Part shown: positions 34,020 through 43,273 of the stretch, piece after piece
Layout of the letters: each line of letters starts with the position of its first letter
How positions within the stretch are numbered: position 1 is the stretch's first letter
NCBI RefSeq assembly: GCF_050908235.1
Contig: NZ_CP194340.1
DNA: 64,000 nt
Source of the DNA: Pseudoramibacter alactolyticus
GTDB lineage: Bacteria > Bacillota > Clostridia > Eubacteriales > Eubacteriaceae
Reading direction: 5' to 3' (one strand)
Translations under genes and position numbers: made by a program
The notes under the pieces: generated by a model
Databases searched by the model: none
What the model was told of the DNA's origin: nothing
Seen by the model: the letters and a program-made list of their open reading frames with translations, nothing else

Positions 34020-36371
34020 ATGAATCAACCCAAGCAAAAGACAGCCGGACTTACGAGCCGGGAAGCCGAGATCCGGCGCCGCCGGGGCCAGGGCAACGCC
34101 CGGGTGGACAGCTCGGCCAAAACGGTGAAGGACATCATCCGGGAAAACACCCTGACCTATTTCAATCTGATTTTTCTGGTGATGGCGCTGCTGCTCGTCA
34201 TCGCCGGCGCCTTCAACAGTCTGACCTTTCTGCCGGTGATCGTGGCCAACACCCTCATCGGAATCTTTCAGGAGGTCCACGCGAAAAAAATCCTCGACAA
34301 TTTATCGATTATGAACGCGCCGACGGCCACGGCCCTGCGGGACGGCCGCCCGGTGACGCTGCCCACAGACGACCTCGTGCTCGGGGATGTGGTGGTGCTG
34401 TCCGCCGGCGTCCAGATCCCCGCGGACGCCCGGGTGCTGGACGGGGAAGTGGCGGTCAACGAGGCCTTGCTCACCGGGGAGAGCGATGAAATCGTGAAGA
34501 CGGCGGGGGATGCCCTGATGTCCGGCGCCTTCGTGGTAAACGGCACGTGCCGGGCGGTGCTGACCGCCGTGGGCGCCGACGCCTACATCGCAAAGCTCAC
34601 CCTGCAGGCCAAGAGCCTGGGTGACGGCGAACAGTCCGAAATGGTGCGTGCCATCGACGGCTTTGTCAAGGTGGCCGGCGTCCTCATTATCCCCATCGGC
34701 ATCATCCTGCTGGTGCAGAGCATCGGCATCCAGGGGACGGGTTTTGCGCCGGCGGTCAAGTCGGCGGTGGCGGCGCTGATCGGCATGATTCCCGAGGGGC
34801 TTTACCTGCTCGTCTCGGTCACCCTCGCGGTTTCCGCCGTGCGGCTGGCCCGCCGGCAGGTGATGCTTCATGACATGAAAAGCATCGAGGCTCTGGCCCG
34901 GGTAGACGTGCTCTGTGTGGACAAGACCGGCACCATCACCGACAACGATATGCTCGTCGCCGAGGCGGTGGCCGCCCGCCCGATGACGGCTCGCGCCATC
35001 GAGGATTACGGGGCTGAGGTCGGCTGCTATCTGGGGGCGCTGCCCGACGACAACGCCACCAACCGCGCCCTCTGCGATTACTTCGGGAAAACGGCGGCCC
35101 GGGCCATCAGCACGCTGCCCTTCTCGTCGCGCTATAAATATTCCGCGGTGCAGTTTGAGGATGCGACCTATGTGCTCGGTGCGCCGGAGATCGTGCTTGC
35201 GGAAGCATATTCCCGCTACCGTAGAAGCGTCGACGCCTACGCCAGCCGGGGCCTGCGGGTGGTGGTCTTCGGGCAATATGCGAGCGGTTCGGTGCCGGTG
35301 CCGGAAGACGGCCTGGCCGCAGCCGTCACGCCGATTTTTTTTATCATGCTGCAAAACCCGATCCGGGAAACCGCGCCGGCGACCTTTGCCTATTTTGCCG
35401 ATCAGGGGGTGGCGGTGAAGGTGATCTCCGGCGACAACCCGGTGACGGTGTCTGAGGTGGCGCGTCAGGCGGGCATCGCCGGAGCGGAGCGTTATGTGAA
35501 CGCCCAAACCCTCACCAATGCGGAGAAAATCGCCGACGCGGTCAAAAAGACCACGGTCTTCGGCCGGGTCACGCCGGAACAAAAGCGCCAGATCGTCGGG
35601 ACGCTGAAGGCCCAGGGGCACACCGTGGCGATGACCGGCGACGGGGTGAACGATATCCTCGCGATGAAGGATGCGGATTGCTCCATCGCCATGGCGGCCG
35701 GTTCCGAGGCGGCGGTGCAGGCGGCCCAGGTAGCCCTGCTCGACTCCGACTTTTCCCATATGCCCCAGATTGTGGCCGAGGGACGCCGGGTCATCAACAA
35801 TATCGAGCGCTCGGCGACACTGTTTTTGGTGAAAAACATCTTTTCGCTGCTGCTGTCGATTTTCACCATCGTTTCGGTGGCGACCTATCCGCTGACGCCG
35901 TCGCAGATCTCTTTGATCTCGGGCTTTAATATCGGCATCCCGGCGTTTTTTCTCGCGATGGAAGCCAACAGCCGGCGCATCCGCGGCGACTTCGCCAAGA
36001 CGGTGCTGCTGCGGGCCATGCCGGCGGCCCTCACCGATTTTCTGGCCATCGCGGCGCTGGTAGTTTTCGGGCAGACCTTCGGGGTCGCGGCGAAGGATAT
36101 CTCCGTGGCGGCGACGCTGCTGCTCGCCATTGTCGGCTTTATGATTCTGCACAACATCTCGATGCCCATGAACAAATTCCGCATCGGAGTGATCGCGGGC
36201 TGCGCCGTCGGGCTTGTGGCGGCGATTGTCGCCCTGCGCGGTCTGTTTGATATCCATGCCGTTTCCCCGCAGTGCTTCATGCTCTTCGTGGTCTTCGCCA
36301 TCGCGGTGATTCCCTGCATGCGGCTGCTGACCCGCTTCTTTGCTTTTATCGGCAGCAAAATCAATCCGTAG
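34020..36371 (+). CDS. P-type cation-transporting ATPase (CtpE-like)
   Basis: 783 residues. The phosphorylation site DKTGTIT has its Asp at residue 301. The actuator motif TGES is near 157, the membrane motif PEGL near 257 and the hinge GDGVNDILAMKDAD near 540. There is no N-terminal metal-binding domain and no CPx motif, so it is not a copper or cadmium pump. The PEGL motif and compact N-terminus resemble mycobacterial CtpE, a Ca2+ transporter. Ca2+ or another divalent cation is the likely cargo, as inference. It has its own promoter; a cysteine hydrolase follows 29 bases on. Confidence 0.88.
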   Translation: MNQPKQKTAGLTSREAEIRRRRGQGNARVDSSAKTVKDIIRENTLTYFNLIFLVMALLLVIAGAFNSLTFLPVIVANTLIGIFQEVHAKKILDNLSIMNAPTATALRDGRPVTLPTDDLVLGDVVVLSAGVQIPADARVLDGEVAVNEALLTGESDEIVKTAGDALMSGAFVVNGTCRAVLTAVGADAYIAKLTLQAKSLGDGEQSEMVRAIDGFVKVAGVLIIPIGIILLVQSIGIQGTGFAPAVKSAVAALIGMIPEGLYLLVSVTLAVSAVRLARRQVMLHDMKSIEALARVDVLCVDKTGTITDNDMLVAEAVAARPMTARAIEDYGAEVGCYLGALPDDNATNRALCDYFGKTAARAISTLPFSSRYKYSAVQFEDATYVLGAPEIVLAEAYSRYRRSVDAYASRGLRVVVFGQYASGSVPVPEDGLAAAVTPIFFIMLQNPIRETAPATFAYFADQGVAVKVISGDNPVTVSEVARQAGIAGAERYVNAQTLTNAEKIADAVKKTTVFGRVTPEQKRQIVGTLKAQGHTVAMTGDGVNDILAMKDADCSIAMAAGSEAAVQAAQVALLDSDFSHMPQIVAEGRRVINNIERSATLFLVKNIFSLLLSIFTIVSVATYPLTPSQISLISGFNIGIPAFFLAMEANSRRIRGDFAKTVLLRAMPAALTDFLAIAALVVFGQTFGVAAKDISVAATLLLAIVGFMILHNISMPMNKFRIGVIAGCAVGLVAAIVALRGLFDIHAVSPQCFMLFVVFAIAVIPCMRLLTRFFAFIGSKINP

Positions 36372-36400
36372 CCGTTTTCCGTATTCACAAGGAGAAAGCC

Positions 36401-36925
36401 ATGCGCAAAATTTTAATCGTGGTGGACATGCAAAAGGATTTTATCGACGGGAGCCTGGGCACCCCGGAGGCCGAGGCCATCGTCGAGCCGGTGATCGCTA
36501 AAATCAAGGCTTATCCGGCGGAAGATGTGTATGCCACCCGGGACACCCACCCGGAAAATTATCTTGAGACCCAGGAGGGCCGGCACCTGCCGGTGCCCCA
36601 TTGTGTCGCCGGCACCTCGGGTTGGCAGCTGCATCCAAAGATCGAAGGGCTTGTCCCGGCGGATCATGTGATCGACAAGCCGACCTTCGGCTCGCTGAAT
36701 CTGATGAACGCCATGGTGGTCGCCCGGGCCCAGGGCGAGATCGAAATCGAGCTCGTCGGCTTGTGCACGGACATTTGCGTGGTGTCCAACGCGCTGCTCA
36801 TCAAAGCGGCGCTGCCGGAAGTGCCCATCGCCGTGGACGCGCGCTGCTGCGCCGGGGTCACGCCGGCAAAACACGCGGCGGCCCTCGAAACCATGGCCAG
36901 CTGCCAGATTGATATTCGTCGATAA
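36401..36925 (+). CDS. Cysteine hydrolase, nicotinamidase-like (isochorismatase fold)
   Basis: 174 residues. The catalytic Asp9 lies in VVDMQKDF and the nucleophile Cys126 in GLCTDICVVSNAL. A RDTHPENY segment provides likely metal ligands (D and H) typical of nicotinamidases, which convert nicotinamide to nicotinate for NAD salvage. The start at 36401 has AAGGAG in front; the open frame upstream overlaps the ATPase end and was rejected. No NAD-salvage partner is adjacent, so the substrate assignment is moderate. Confidence 0.82.
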   Translation: MRKILIVVDMQKDFIDGSLGTPEAEAIVEPVIAKIKAYPAEDVYATRDTHPENYLETQEGRHLPVPHCVAGTSGWQLHPKIEGLVPADHVIDKPTFGSLNLMNAMVVARAQGEIEIELVGLCTDICVVSNALLIKAALPEVPIAVDARCCAGVTPAKHAAALETMASCQIDIRR

Positions 36926-36985
36926 GGCGGCAGCGGCGGAACAAAGCATTGAAATAGCATTGAGACAGAACAGAAAGGAAGCAAT

Positions 36986-37468
36986 ATGATTCTCACGACA
37001 GAAGGCAAACGGATTTTTGAAATGCGGCTTTTGCCCCGGGACGGCCAGCAGGCTGTGATCTCGGCGGGGGACCTTTCGCCGGCGGAAACGGCGGCCCACG
37101 GGCTCGACGCGGGCCGGGTGCAAAACCGCTACGAGGTGGTTGCCGGGGCGTCGCCGGCGCTGGCGTATGAGCTCGAGGGCATTATGGATACCCTGGAGGA
37201 CATCGGCGACGCGGAGGGTGCGATCACGCTAGACTGGGAAGATGCCCAGACCTTTTTGATCACGGTGATCCGCAAGGTCTCCGATCAGGCCATGGCGGAT
37301 TTTGCCGGCGGCGATTCGGCGAAGCTTTTGACTACCGATCCGAAGGCGCTCTCCGACGGGCTTGCGGATGATCCGCTGGTCTGGGCGCTGCGCACCTTTT
37401 ATGCGGCGGCCTTTGGCGACGGCGGGCAGGCCTTCGGCGGGAATACGTTCGCGGTTGCCCTGCGCTGA
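36986..37468 (+). CDS. Soluble protein of unknown function
   Basis: 160 residues with AAAGGAAG before the ATG. Acidic, no membrane segment, no recognised domain. The N-terminal 80 residues look alpha/beta (ILTTEGKRIFEMRLL, AYELEGIMDTLEDIG) and the rest is helical. The codon use is GC-rich and typical for the region, so a real gene. It may form a unit with the upstream cysteine hydrolase (60-base gap). Confidence 0.6.
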   Translation: MILTTEGKRIFEMRLLPRDGQQAVISAGDLSPAETAAHGLDAGRVQNRYEVVAGASPALAYELEGIMDTLEDIGDAEGAITLDWEDAQTFLITVIRKVSDQAMADFAGGDSAKLLTTDPKALSDGLADDPLVWALRTFYAAAFGDGGQAFGGNTFAVALR

Positions 37469-37497
37469 GCTTGTTTAAAAAAAATACACCGCGGCGC

Positions 37498-37526
37498 TTG
37501 ACAGCAGAAAAAGCGACACCTATAAT
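37498..37526 (+). promoter_or_regulatory. Consensus promoter of the trp operon
   Basis: TTGACA (37498-37503), exact 17-bp spacer, TATAAT (37521-37526): a full-consensus sigma-A promoter. Transcription should begin near 37533 and read into the T-box. Confidence 0.88.
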
Positions 37527-37532
37527 AAAGCC

Positions 37533-37834
37533 AATCTTTTATGAAAACCGTCGATGCGGAGATCAAACGAAAGGGGCACTTTCAGAGAGCTCGGGATGCT
37601 GGGATCCGGGCAGAACGCCGATTCGCAAATGGACCGCAGAGGGCGCGGGCAAAAATCGGATAGCCGATTGAGTACGCCGCGACGCGAGGGCATGCGTTAG
37701 TTGCCGGGGATATGTTGGTATCCTGCTAAGCGTGTGGGAACACAAAATAAGGTGGCACCGCGGGACTTTTTCGTGTTATTCAAAATGACAGGCCTCGCCC
37801 TTGATGAATTGATTTTCATCGAGGGCGTTTTTTA
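37533..37834 (+). promoter_or_regulatory. T-box leader, probably tRNA-Trp specific
   Basis: The T-box core AAGGTGGCACCGCG lies at 37749-37762. A 12-bp terminator stem follows (37797-37808 with 37815-37826) with six Ts. In the stem I region AAATGGACC supplies a UGG codon at 37630-37632 followed by A, the expected specifier for uncharged tRNA-Trp. Uncharged tRNA would stabilise the antiterminator and switch on the trp genes that start 108 bases later. Specifier placement was done by eye. Confidence 0.88.
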
Positions 37835-37941
37835 ATGGATTAAAACGGCACAGGCTGTTAAGAAGCATCGCCCCGTTCCCAGCCGGCTCACCAGGAAACC
37901 AGAAGAATCAGATGGATTTCACGAAAAATCAGGAGGATCAC

Positions 37942-38958
37942 ATGATTAACGAAGCCATTGTCAAGTTGGTGGACGGCGAGGATTTAGGTGGAGCGGTCGC
38001 AGAAGCGGCTATGGACGAGATCATGGGCGGGGACTGCACCCAAAATCAGATTGCGGCTTTTTTGACGGCGCTGGCCATCAAAGAGGCCACCATCACGGAG
38101 ATCACCGCCTGCGCCAAAGGCATGCGGAGCCACGCGGTGAAACTGCTCAACGATCAGCCGGTGCTTGAAATCGTCGGGACTGGCGGCGATCGGGCCAATT
38201 CCTTTAATATCTCGACGGTGGCGGCCATCGTCGTTTCGGCCGGCGGGGTGCCGGTGGCCAAGCACGGCAACCGCGCGGCCACCAGCCGCTGCGGCACGGC
38301 TGACTGCCTTGAAGCCCTGGGGGCGGCCATCGATCTGCCGCCGGAAAAAAGCGAACAGGTGCTCGACGCGCTGGGGTTCTGCTTTATGTTCGCCCAAAAC
38401 TATCATCTGTCGATGAAATACGTGGCGCCGGTGCGAAAAGAGCTGCCGATCCCCACGGTGTTTAACATCCTCGGCCCGTTGACCAATCCGGCGGGGGCCA
38501 CGATGCAGCTCATGGGGGTTTATGACGAATCCCTGGTGGAACCGCTGGCCCGGGTGTTAAGCAATCTGGGAGTGACCCGGGCGATGGTGGTTTACGGCCG
38601 GGACGGGCTGGACGAAATCTCCGCATCCTCGCCGACGACGGTCTGCGAGGTGATTGACGGCCGTTTCACCGGCTATACCATCCATCCGGAGGATTACGGC
38701 ATGGCTTTGTGCCGCAAGCAGGATCTGGTGGGGGGCACCCCGGCGGAAAACGCGGCCATTGCCCGCTCGGTACTCGCCGGGGAGGCGGGCGCCCGGCGCA
38801 ACGCCGTGCTTCTCAACGCCGGTGCGGGCATTCACATCGCCACGGGCGAGCCGTTGGCCAATGCGATTAAAAAGGCAGCGGCGCTGATCGACAGCGGGGC
38901 AGCGGCCAAACAGCTGGACGATTTTGTCGCCCTGACCAGTAGCCTCAAGAGGGCCTGA
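37942..38958 (+). CDS. trpD: Anthranilate phosphoribosyltransferase
   Basis: 338 residues. Joins anthranilate with PRPP. The PRPP-binding GTGGDRANSFNIST is near residue 79, with KHGNRAATSRCG near 106 and the NILGPLTNP motif. The start was set at 37942 after AGGAGG; an ATG ten codons upstream lacks a site. First gene of the trp operon: trpE and trpG are not here, so anthranilate must come from genes elsewhere or from outside. Confidence 0.95.
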   Translation: MINEAIVKLVDGEDLGGAVAEAAMDEIMGGDCTQNQIAAFLTALAIKEATITEITACAKGMRSHAVKLLNDQPVLEIVGTGGDRANSFNISTVAAIVVSAGGVPVAKHGNRAATSRCGTADCLEALGAAIDLPPEKSEQVLDALGFCFMFAQNYHLSMKYVAPVRKELPIPTVFNILGPLTNPAGATMQLMGVYDESLVEPLARVLSNLGVTRAMVVYGRDGLDEISASSPTTVCEVIDGRFTGYTIHPEDYGMALCRKQDLVGGTPAENAAIARSVLAGEAGARRNAVLLNAGAGIHIATGEPLANAIKKAAALIDSGAAAKQLDDFVALTSSLKRA

Positions 38959-38959
38959 G

Positions 38960-39760
38960 ATGGCGGATATCTTGCAAACCCTGGCGGCGGGAGCGGCGAG
39001 GCGGGTGGCGGCCGCCAAAGAACGCGTCCCGCTGGCCAAGATGATCGCCCGGGCCGAGGCCCTGCCGGCGGACACGGGCTTTCCCTTTGAGGCGGCTCTG
39101 GCCGGGCCGGAGCTGGCCTTCATCTGCGAAGTGAAAAAGGCCTCGCCCTCCAAAGGGCTGATCGCGCCGGTCTTTCCCACTCTCGAAATCGCCGGGGATT
39201 ACGCAGCGGCGGGAGCCGCGGCCATCTCCTGTTTGACCGAGCCGGATTATTTTCTGGGCAGCGATGATTATCTCGAGGAGATCGCGAGCGCCGTGGCCGT
39301 GCCGGTGCTGCGCAAGGATTTTACCGTCGACGTGTATCAAATTTATGAAGCGAAATGTTTGGGGGCTTCAGCGGTGCTGCTGATCGCGGCGCTTCTCGAC
39401 GAAGCTGCGCTTTCCGCCGGGATCCGAACCGCCGACAGCCTCGGCCTGTCGGCGCTGGTGGAGGCCCACGACGCGACAGAAATCGAGACGGCGCTGGCTG
39501 CCGGGGCGCGCCTCATCGGGGTGAACAACCGCAACCTCAAGACCTTTGAGGTGGATTTTGACAACGCGCTGCGCCTGCGGGCCATGATCCCAAAAGATAA
39601 GCTTTACGTCTCGGAGAGCGGGGTGAAGCGCGCTGCGGATGTGGCCCGGCTTTCTGCCGTCGGCGTCGACGCGGTGCTGGTCGGGGAGACGCTGATGCGG
39701 GCCGCCGACCGGCAGGCGGCCCTGTGCGCATTGAAGGGAGGCTGCCATGACCATCATTAA
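38960..39760 (+). CDS. trpC: Indole-3-glycerol phosphate synthase
   Basis: 266 residues, (beta/alpha)8 barrel. The catalytic-lysine region EVKKASPSKG near residue 57 and VLRKDFTVDVYQIYEA near 116 are diagnostic; IGVNNRNLKTF and VSESGV complete the phosphate site. Starts 1 base after the trpD stop and overlaps trpF by 14 bases. Stand-alone, not fused to trpF. Confidence 0.95.
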   Translation: MADILQTLAAGAARRVAAAKERVPLAKMIARAEALPADTGFPFEAALAGPELAFICEVKKASPSKGLIAPVFPTLEIAGDYAAAGAAAISCLTEPDYFLGSDDYLEEIASAVAVPVLRKDFTVDVYQIYEAKCLGASAVLLIAALLDEAALSAGIRTADSLGLSALVEAHDATEIETALAAGARLIGVNNRNLKTFEVDFDNALRLRAMIPKDKLYVSESGVKRAADVARLSAVGVDAVLVGETLMRAADRQAALCALKGGCHDHH

Positions 39761-40379
39761 AATCTGCGGGATGATGCGCCCGGCCGACATCGCGGCGGTT
39801 AATGCCAGCCGGCCGGATCAGATCGGCTTTGTCTTTGCCAGGGGGCGCAGGCGCTGTGTGAGACACCGGGAGGCGGCGGTGATGAAGGCGATGCTGGATC
39901 CGGCCATCACCGCGGTCGGCGTTTTTGCGGACAATCCCCTTGAAGAGATCGCGGCGCTGCTGCGCCGGGGCGTGATCGATGCGGTGCAGCTCCACGGCCA
40001 TGAGACCGAAGCGGCGATAGCGGCTTTGCATGCGCGTGTCCATTGTCCCGTCGTGCAGGCCTTTGCCATTGCCTCGGCAGAAGATTTGCGGCGGGCGGAG
40101 GCCTCCAGCGCGGAGATGATTCTTTTTGACAACGGCCGGGGCGGAACTGGACAGCCATTTGACTGGCGCTGGCTGCGAAGCGTCCGCCGGCCTTTTGTGC
40201 TGTCCGGCGGCCTCGACGCGGCAAACCTTGAAGCGGCGCTGGCCCTGCATCCCGCGGGGATCGACCTGAGCAGCGGCGTCGAGACCGAGGGGGCCAAGGA
40301 TCCGGCGAAGATCGCGGCCTGCGTGGCGCGCTTTCGGGCGCTGACAAACGATTTGAACGATGATCGGAGGAAAAAATGA
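39747..40379 (+). CDS. trpF: Phosphoribosylanthranilate isomerase
   Basis: 210 residues. The catalytic Cys7 lies in IKICGMMR and the Asp region in QLHGHE; the C-terminal LSSGVETEGAKDPAKI is the phosphate-binding signature. Start within the trpC end, preceded by GGGAGG. A 4-base ATGA overlap couples it to trpB. Confidence 0.93.
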   Translation: MTIIKICGMMRPADIAAVNASRPDQIGFVFARGRRRCVRHREAAVMKAMLDPAITAVGVFADNPLEEIAALLRRGVIDAVQLHGHETEAAIAALHARVHCPVVQAFAIASAEDLRRAEASSAEMILFDNGRGGTGQPFDWRWLRSVRRPFVLSGGLDAANLEAALALHPAGIDLSSGVETEGAKDPAKIAACVARFRALTNDLNDDRRKK

Positions 40380-41614
40380 CCAATCCCAAAAGCCATCAGC
40401 CCGTGGGAAAGGTGCCGAACGCCCGGGGGCGCTACGGCGGATTCGGCGGGCAATACGTGCCCGAGACGCTGATGAACGAACTCATCCGGCTCGAGGCGAG
40501 CTATCGCAAAAGCCAGCAGGACCCGGCCTTTCAGCGGGAGCTGAAGGATTTGCTCGTGCATTACGCCGGCAGACCTTCTCTGTTGTATCGCGCCGACAAT
40601 ATGACAAAGGATCTCGGCGGGGCGAAGGTGTATCTCAAGCGGGAAGACCTGAATCACACCGGCGCCCACAAGATTAACAACGTGCTGGGGCAGTGCCTGC
40701 TTGCCAGGATGATGGGCAAGACCCGCATCATCGCCGAAACGGGCGCGGGGCAGCACGGGGTGGCGGCGGCCACGGCGGCGGCGCTTTTGGGCCTGTCCTG
40801 CGAGGTGTTCATGGGCAAGCTTGACACCGAACGCCAGGCGCTCAACGTGTATCGGATGGAGCTGCTCGGCGCCAAGGTGCACGCGGTGACCACCGGCACG
40901 AAGACGCTCAAGGACGCGGTAAACGCGGCCATGCGTGAATGGGCCTCCCGGGTGGCGGACACCCATTATGTGATCGGCTCGGTGATGGGGCCTCACCCTT
41001 TCCCGGAAATGGTGCGGGACTATCAGTCGGTGATCGGGGCGGAAGCTCGTCGGCAGATCCTCGAGGCCGAGGGGAGGCTCCCTAAAGCGGTGCTGGCCTG
41101 TGTCGGCGGCGGGAGCAACGCCATCGGTCTGTTTCACGCCTTTGAGCCGGACGCCGGCGTCGCCCTCATCGGCTGCGAGGCGGCGGGCCGGGGCATTGCC
41201 ACCGGCCGGCACGCGGCCACGATGGCGGCGGGCACCCCGGGTATCTTTCACGGGATGAAATCCTATTTCTGCCAGAACGACGAGGGCCAGATCGCCGAGG
41301 TGTATTCCATTTCGGCCGGGCTGGACTATCCGGGCATCGGGCCGGAGCACGCCTATCTGCGGGATATCGGCCGGGCGAACTACGTGCCCGTCACCGACGA
41401 CGAAGCCGTGGCCGCCTTTGAATATCTGGCGCGCACCGAGGGCATCATCTGCGCCATCGAAAGCGCCCACGCCGTGACCCAGGCCATCAAGCTCGCGCCT
41501 CGGCTTTCCCCGAGCGAAAGCATTGTCGTTTGCCTGTCCGGGCGGGGCGACAAGGATGTGGCGGCCATCGCGCGCTACCGCGGCATTCAACTGAAGGAGG
41601 ACATCGATGCGTAA
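40376..41614 (+). CDS. trpB: Tryptophan synthase beta chain
   Basis: 412 residues. The PLP lysine lies in HTGAHKINN near residue 98; the phosphate-binding loop is GGGSNAIG near 244. N-terminal GRYGGFGGQYVPETLM is the standard TrpB1 start. Condenses indole with serine, in complex with TrpA from the next gene. Confidence 0.97.
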   Translation: MTNPKSHQPVGKVPNARGRYGGFGGQYVPETLMNELIRLEASYRKSQQDPAFQRELKDLLVHYAGRPSLLYRADNMTKDLGGAKVYLKREDLNHTGAHKINNVLGQCLLARMMGKTRIIAETGAGQHGVAAATAAALLGLSCEVFMGKLDTERQALNVYRMELLGAKVHAVTTGTKTLKDAVNAAMREWASRVADTHYVIGSVMGPHPFPEMVRDYQSVIGAEARRQILEAEGRLPKAVLACVGGGSNAIGLFHAFEPDAGVALIGCEAAGRGIATGRHAATMAAGTPGIFHGMKSYFCQNDEGQIAEVYSISAGLDYPGIGPEHAYLRDIGRANYVPVTDDEAVAAFEYLARTEGIICAIESAHAVTQAIKLAPRLSPSESIVVCLSGRGDKDVAAIARYRGIQLKEDIDA

Positions 41615-42392
41615 GATTGCAGACGCGTTTAAAGATCGCAAAGCGTTTATTCCCTTTATCACCGCCGGCGATCCGGATTTAGCCACCACCGAGGCACTGA
41701 TTAAAATCGCGGCGGATGCCGGCGCCGCGCTGATCGAAATCGGCATCCCCTTTTCCGATCCGATTGCCGAGGGGCCGGTGATCCAGGAAGCAGATATCCG
41801 CGCGCTGGCCGCAGGCACCACAGTGGACGGCATCTTTGTCATGGCGGCGCGCCTGCGGGAAACCATCGATATTCCGATGGTGCTGATGGGCTATGCCAAT
41901 CCCTTTTTCCACTACGGCTACGACGCGTTCTTTAAGCGCTGCGCCGAAGTGGGCATCGACGGGGCCATCATTCCCGATATTCCCTTCGAGGAAAAGCACG
42001 AAGCTGCCGATGCGGCCGGGCAATACGGCGTGGCGGTCCTTTCGATGATCGCGCCGACGTCTGAAGAACGCATTCAGAAAATCGCTGCCGAGGCCCAGGG
42101 TTTTATTTATCTCGTCTCCTCCATGGGGGTTACTGGGATGCGCTCGGCGATCACGACGGATCTGGGTGCGATGGTATCGGCCATTCGACAGGTGACCGAC
42201 GTGCCCATCGGCATCGGCTTCGGCATCCACACGCCACAGCAGGCGGCCGAAATGGCGGCCATTGCCGACGGGGCGATTGTGGGTTCGGCCATTGTGAATC
42301 TTGTGGCCGAACACGGTCGAAACGCAGGGCCGGCGGTCGAAGATTATGTCAAGCAGATGGTCGCCGCGGTTTGCCAGGTCCCCGTTAGATAA
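41607..42392 (+). CDS. trpA: Tryptophan synthase alpha chain
   Basis: 261 residues. Catalytic Glu in LIEIGIPFSDP near residue 48 and Asp shortly after; the loop-6 segment YLVSSMGVTGMR is present. Splits indole-glycerol phosphate. AAGGAGG lies inside the trpB end. Last gene of the trp operon; no hairpin terminator is obvious in the 71 bases that follow. Confidence 0.96.
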   Translation: MRKIADAFKDRKAFIPFITAGDPDLATTEALIKIAADAGAALIEIGIPFSDPIAEGPVIQEADIRALAAGTTVDGIFVMAARLRETIDIPMVLMGYANPFFHYGYDAFFKRCAEVGIDGAIIPDIPFEEKHEAADAAGQYGVAVLSMIAPTSEERIQKIAAEAQGFIYLVSSMGVTGMRSAITTDLGAMVSAIRQVTDVPIGIGFGIHTPQQAAEMAAIADGAIVGSAIVNLVAEHGRNAGPAVEDYVKQMVAAVCQVPVR

Positions 42393-42398
42393 TTTAAA

Positions 42399-42427
42399 TT
42401 GACAAATCCATGCTCGCCTGATAAAAT
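42399..42427 (+). promoter_or_regulatory. Promoter of the AIM24-like gene
   Basis: TTGACA (42399-42404), 17-bp spacer, TAAAAT (42422-42427), 37 bases upstream of the start codon. Confidence 0.8.
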
Positions 42428-42463
42428 TATTTGCAATAAGACCATTACAAAGGAGGCGAAAGC

Positions 42464-43138
42464 ATGCAATACAAAATTTCAGGAGGTAATTTACCGGTTG
42501 CAATTTGTAAATTGGCCGCAGGGGAGAGCATCAAATGTGAATCCGGCGGCATGTCATGGATGGATAACACCATCGAGATGCAGACCAAAGGCGGCGGCTT
42601 CGGAAAGATGATGGGCCGCATGGTCAGCGGAGAGTCGATGTTTTTTAATCATTATATTGCAAGAAGTGAGGGGGAAATTGCCTTTGCTTCAAGTTTCCCC
42701 GGCGAGATCAAGGCGATTCATATCTCGCCCGGCAACAGTCTGATCGCGCAGAAGGGCGCGTTCCTGGCCTGTCAGGAAAGCGTGGAAATGAAAATTTTCT
42801 TCCAGAGGAAATTGGGCAGCGGCTTTTTCGGCGGCGAAGGCTTCATCATGCAGCGCTATATCGGCGAAGGGCTGGTTTTTATTGAAATTGACGGTTCAGC
42901 CATAACCTATGACCTGGCAGCGGGCGAAACGAAGGTGGTCGACACCGGTTATCTGGTGGCGATGGAAGAAAGCGTCAAGATGGACATTGTGCGGGTTAAG
43001 GGCGTGAAGAACGTGCTGCTCGGCGGCGAAGGGCTGTTCAACACCACCCTTACCGGGCCGGGCAAGATCGTTCTGCAAACCATGCCGATCAACAAGACCG
43101 CCGCCGTGATTCACCGTTACGCCCCCACCAGTAAATAA
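42464..43138 (+). CDS. AIM24 / TIGR00266 family protein
   Basis: 224 residues of repeated Gly-rich beta-strands forming a double jelly-roll-like fold. Motifs include ESGGMSWMD, FFQRKLGSGFFGGEGF and LLGGEGLFNT, characteristic of the TIGR00266 group (yeast mitochondrial AIM24 homologues). Function in bacteria is unknown. AAAGGAGG precedes the ATG; own promoter and strong terminator make it monocistronic. Confidence 0.88.
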   Translation: MQYKISGGNLPVAICKLAAGESIKCESGGMSWMDNTIEMQTKGGGFGKMMGRMVSGESMFFNHYIARSEGEIAFASSFPGEIKAIHISPGNSLIAQKGAFLACQESVEMKIFFQRKLGSGFFGGEGFIMQRYIGEGLVFIEIDGSAITYDLAAGETKVVDTGYLVAMEESVKMDIVRVKGVKNVLLGGEGLFNTTLTGPGKIVLQTMPINKTAAVIHRYAPTSK

Positions 43139-43150
43139 AATATGACGATA

Positions 43151-43185
43151 AACACCGAAACACTTCAGCCGTTTCGGTGTTTTTT
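43151..43185 (+). terminator. Terminator after the AIM24-like gene
   Basis: AACACCGAAAC (43151-43161) and GTTTCGGTGTT (43171-43181) form a perfect 11-bp stem followed by Ts. Confidence 0.9.
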
Positions 43186-43273
43186 ATGTCGGTGCATTAA
43201 ATTTAAAAATTATAAAAAATGTCCCAAAATTTGTATTATAATAAACAAAAATACAAGAGCTGGGAGAAGAAGA

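Noticed and set aside
34302..36257. Very long open frame on the minus strand opposite the P-type ATPase (651 codons)
   Set aside because: It is the antisense of a clear P-type ATPase; the protein is His/Arg/Asp-rich and has no family motif. Such shadow frames are frequent in this GC-rich DNA (also at 5679-7007, 31833-33059, 39818-41866 and 46565-47881 on the minus strand).
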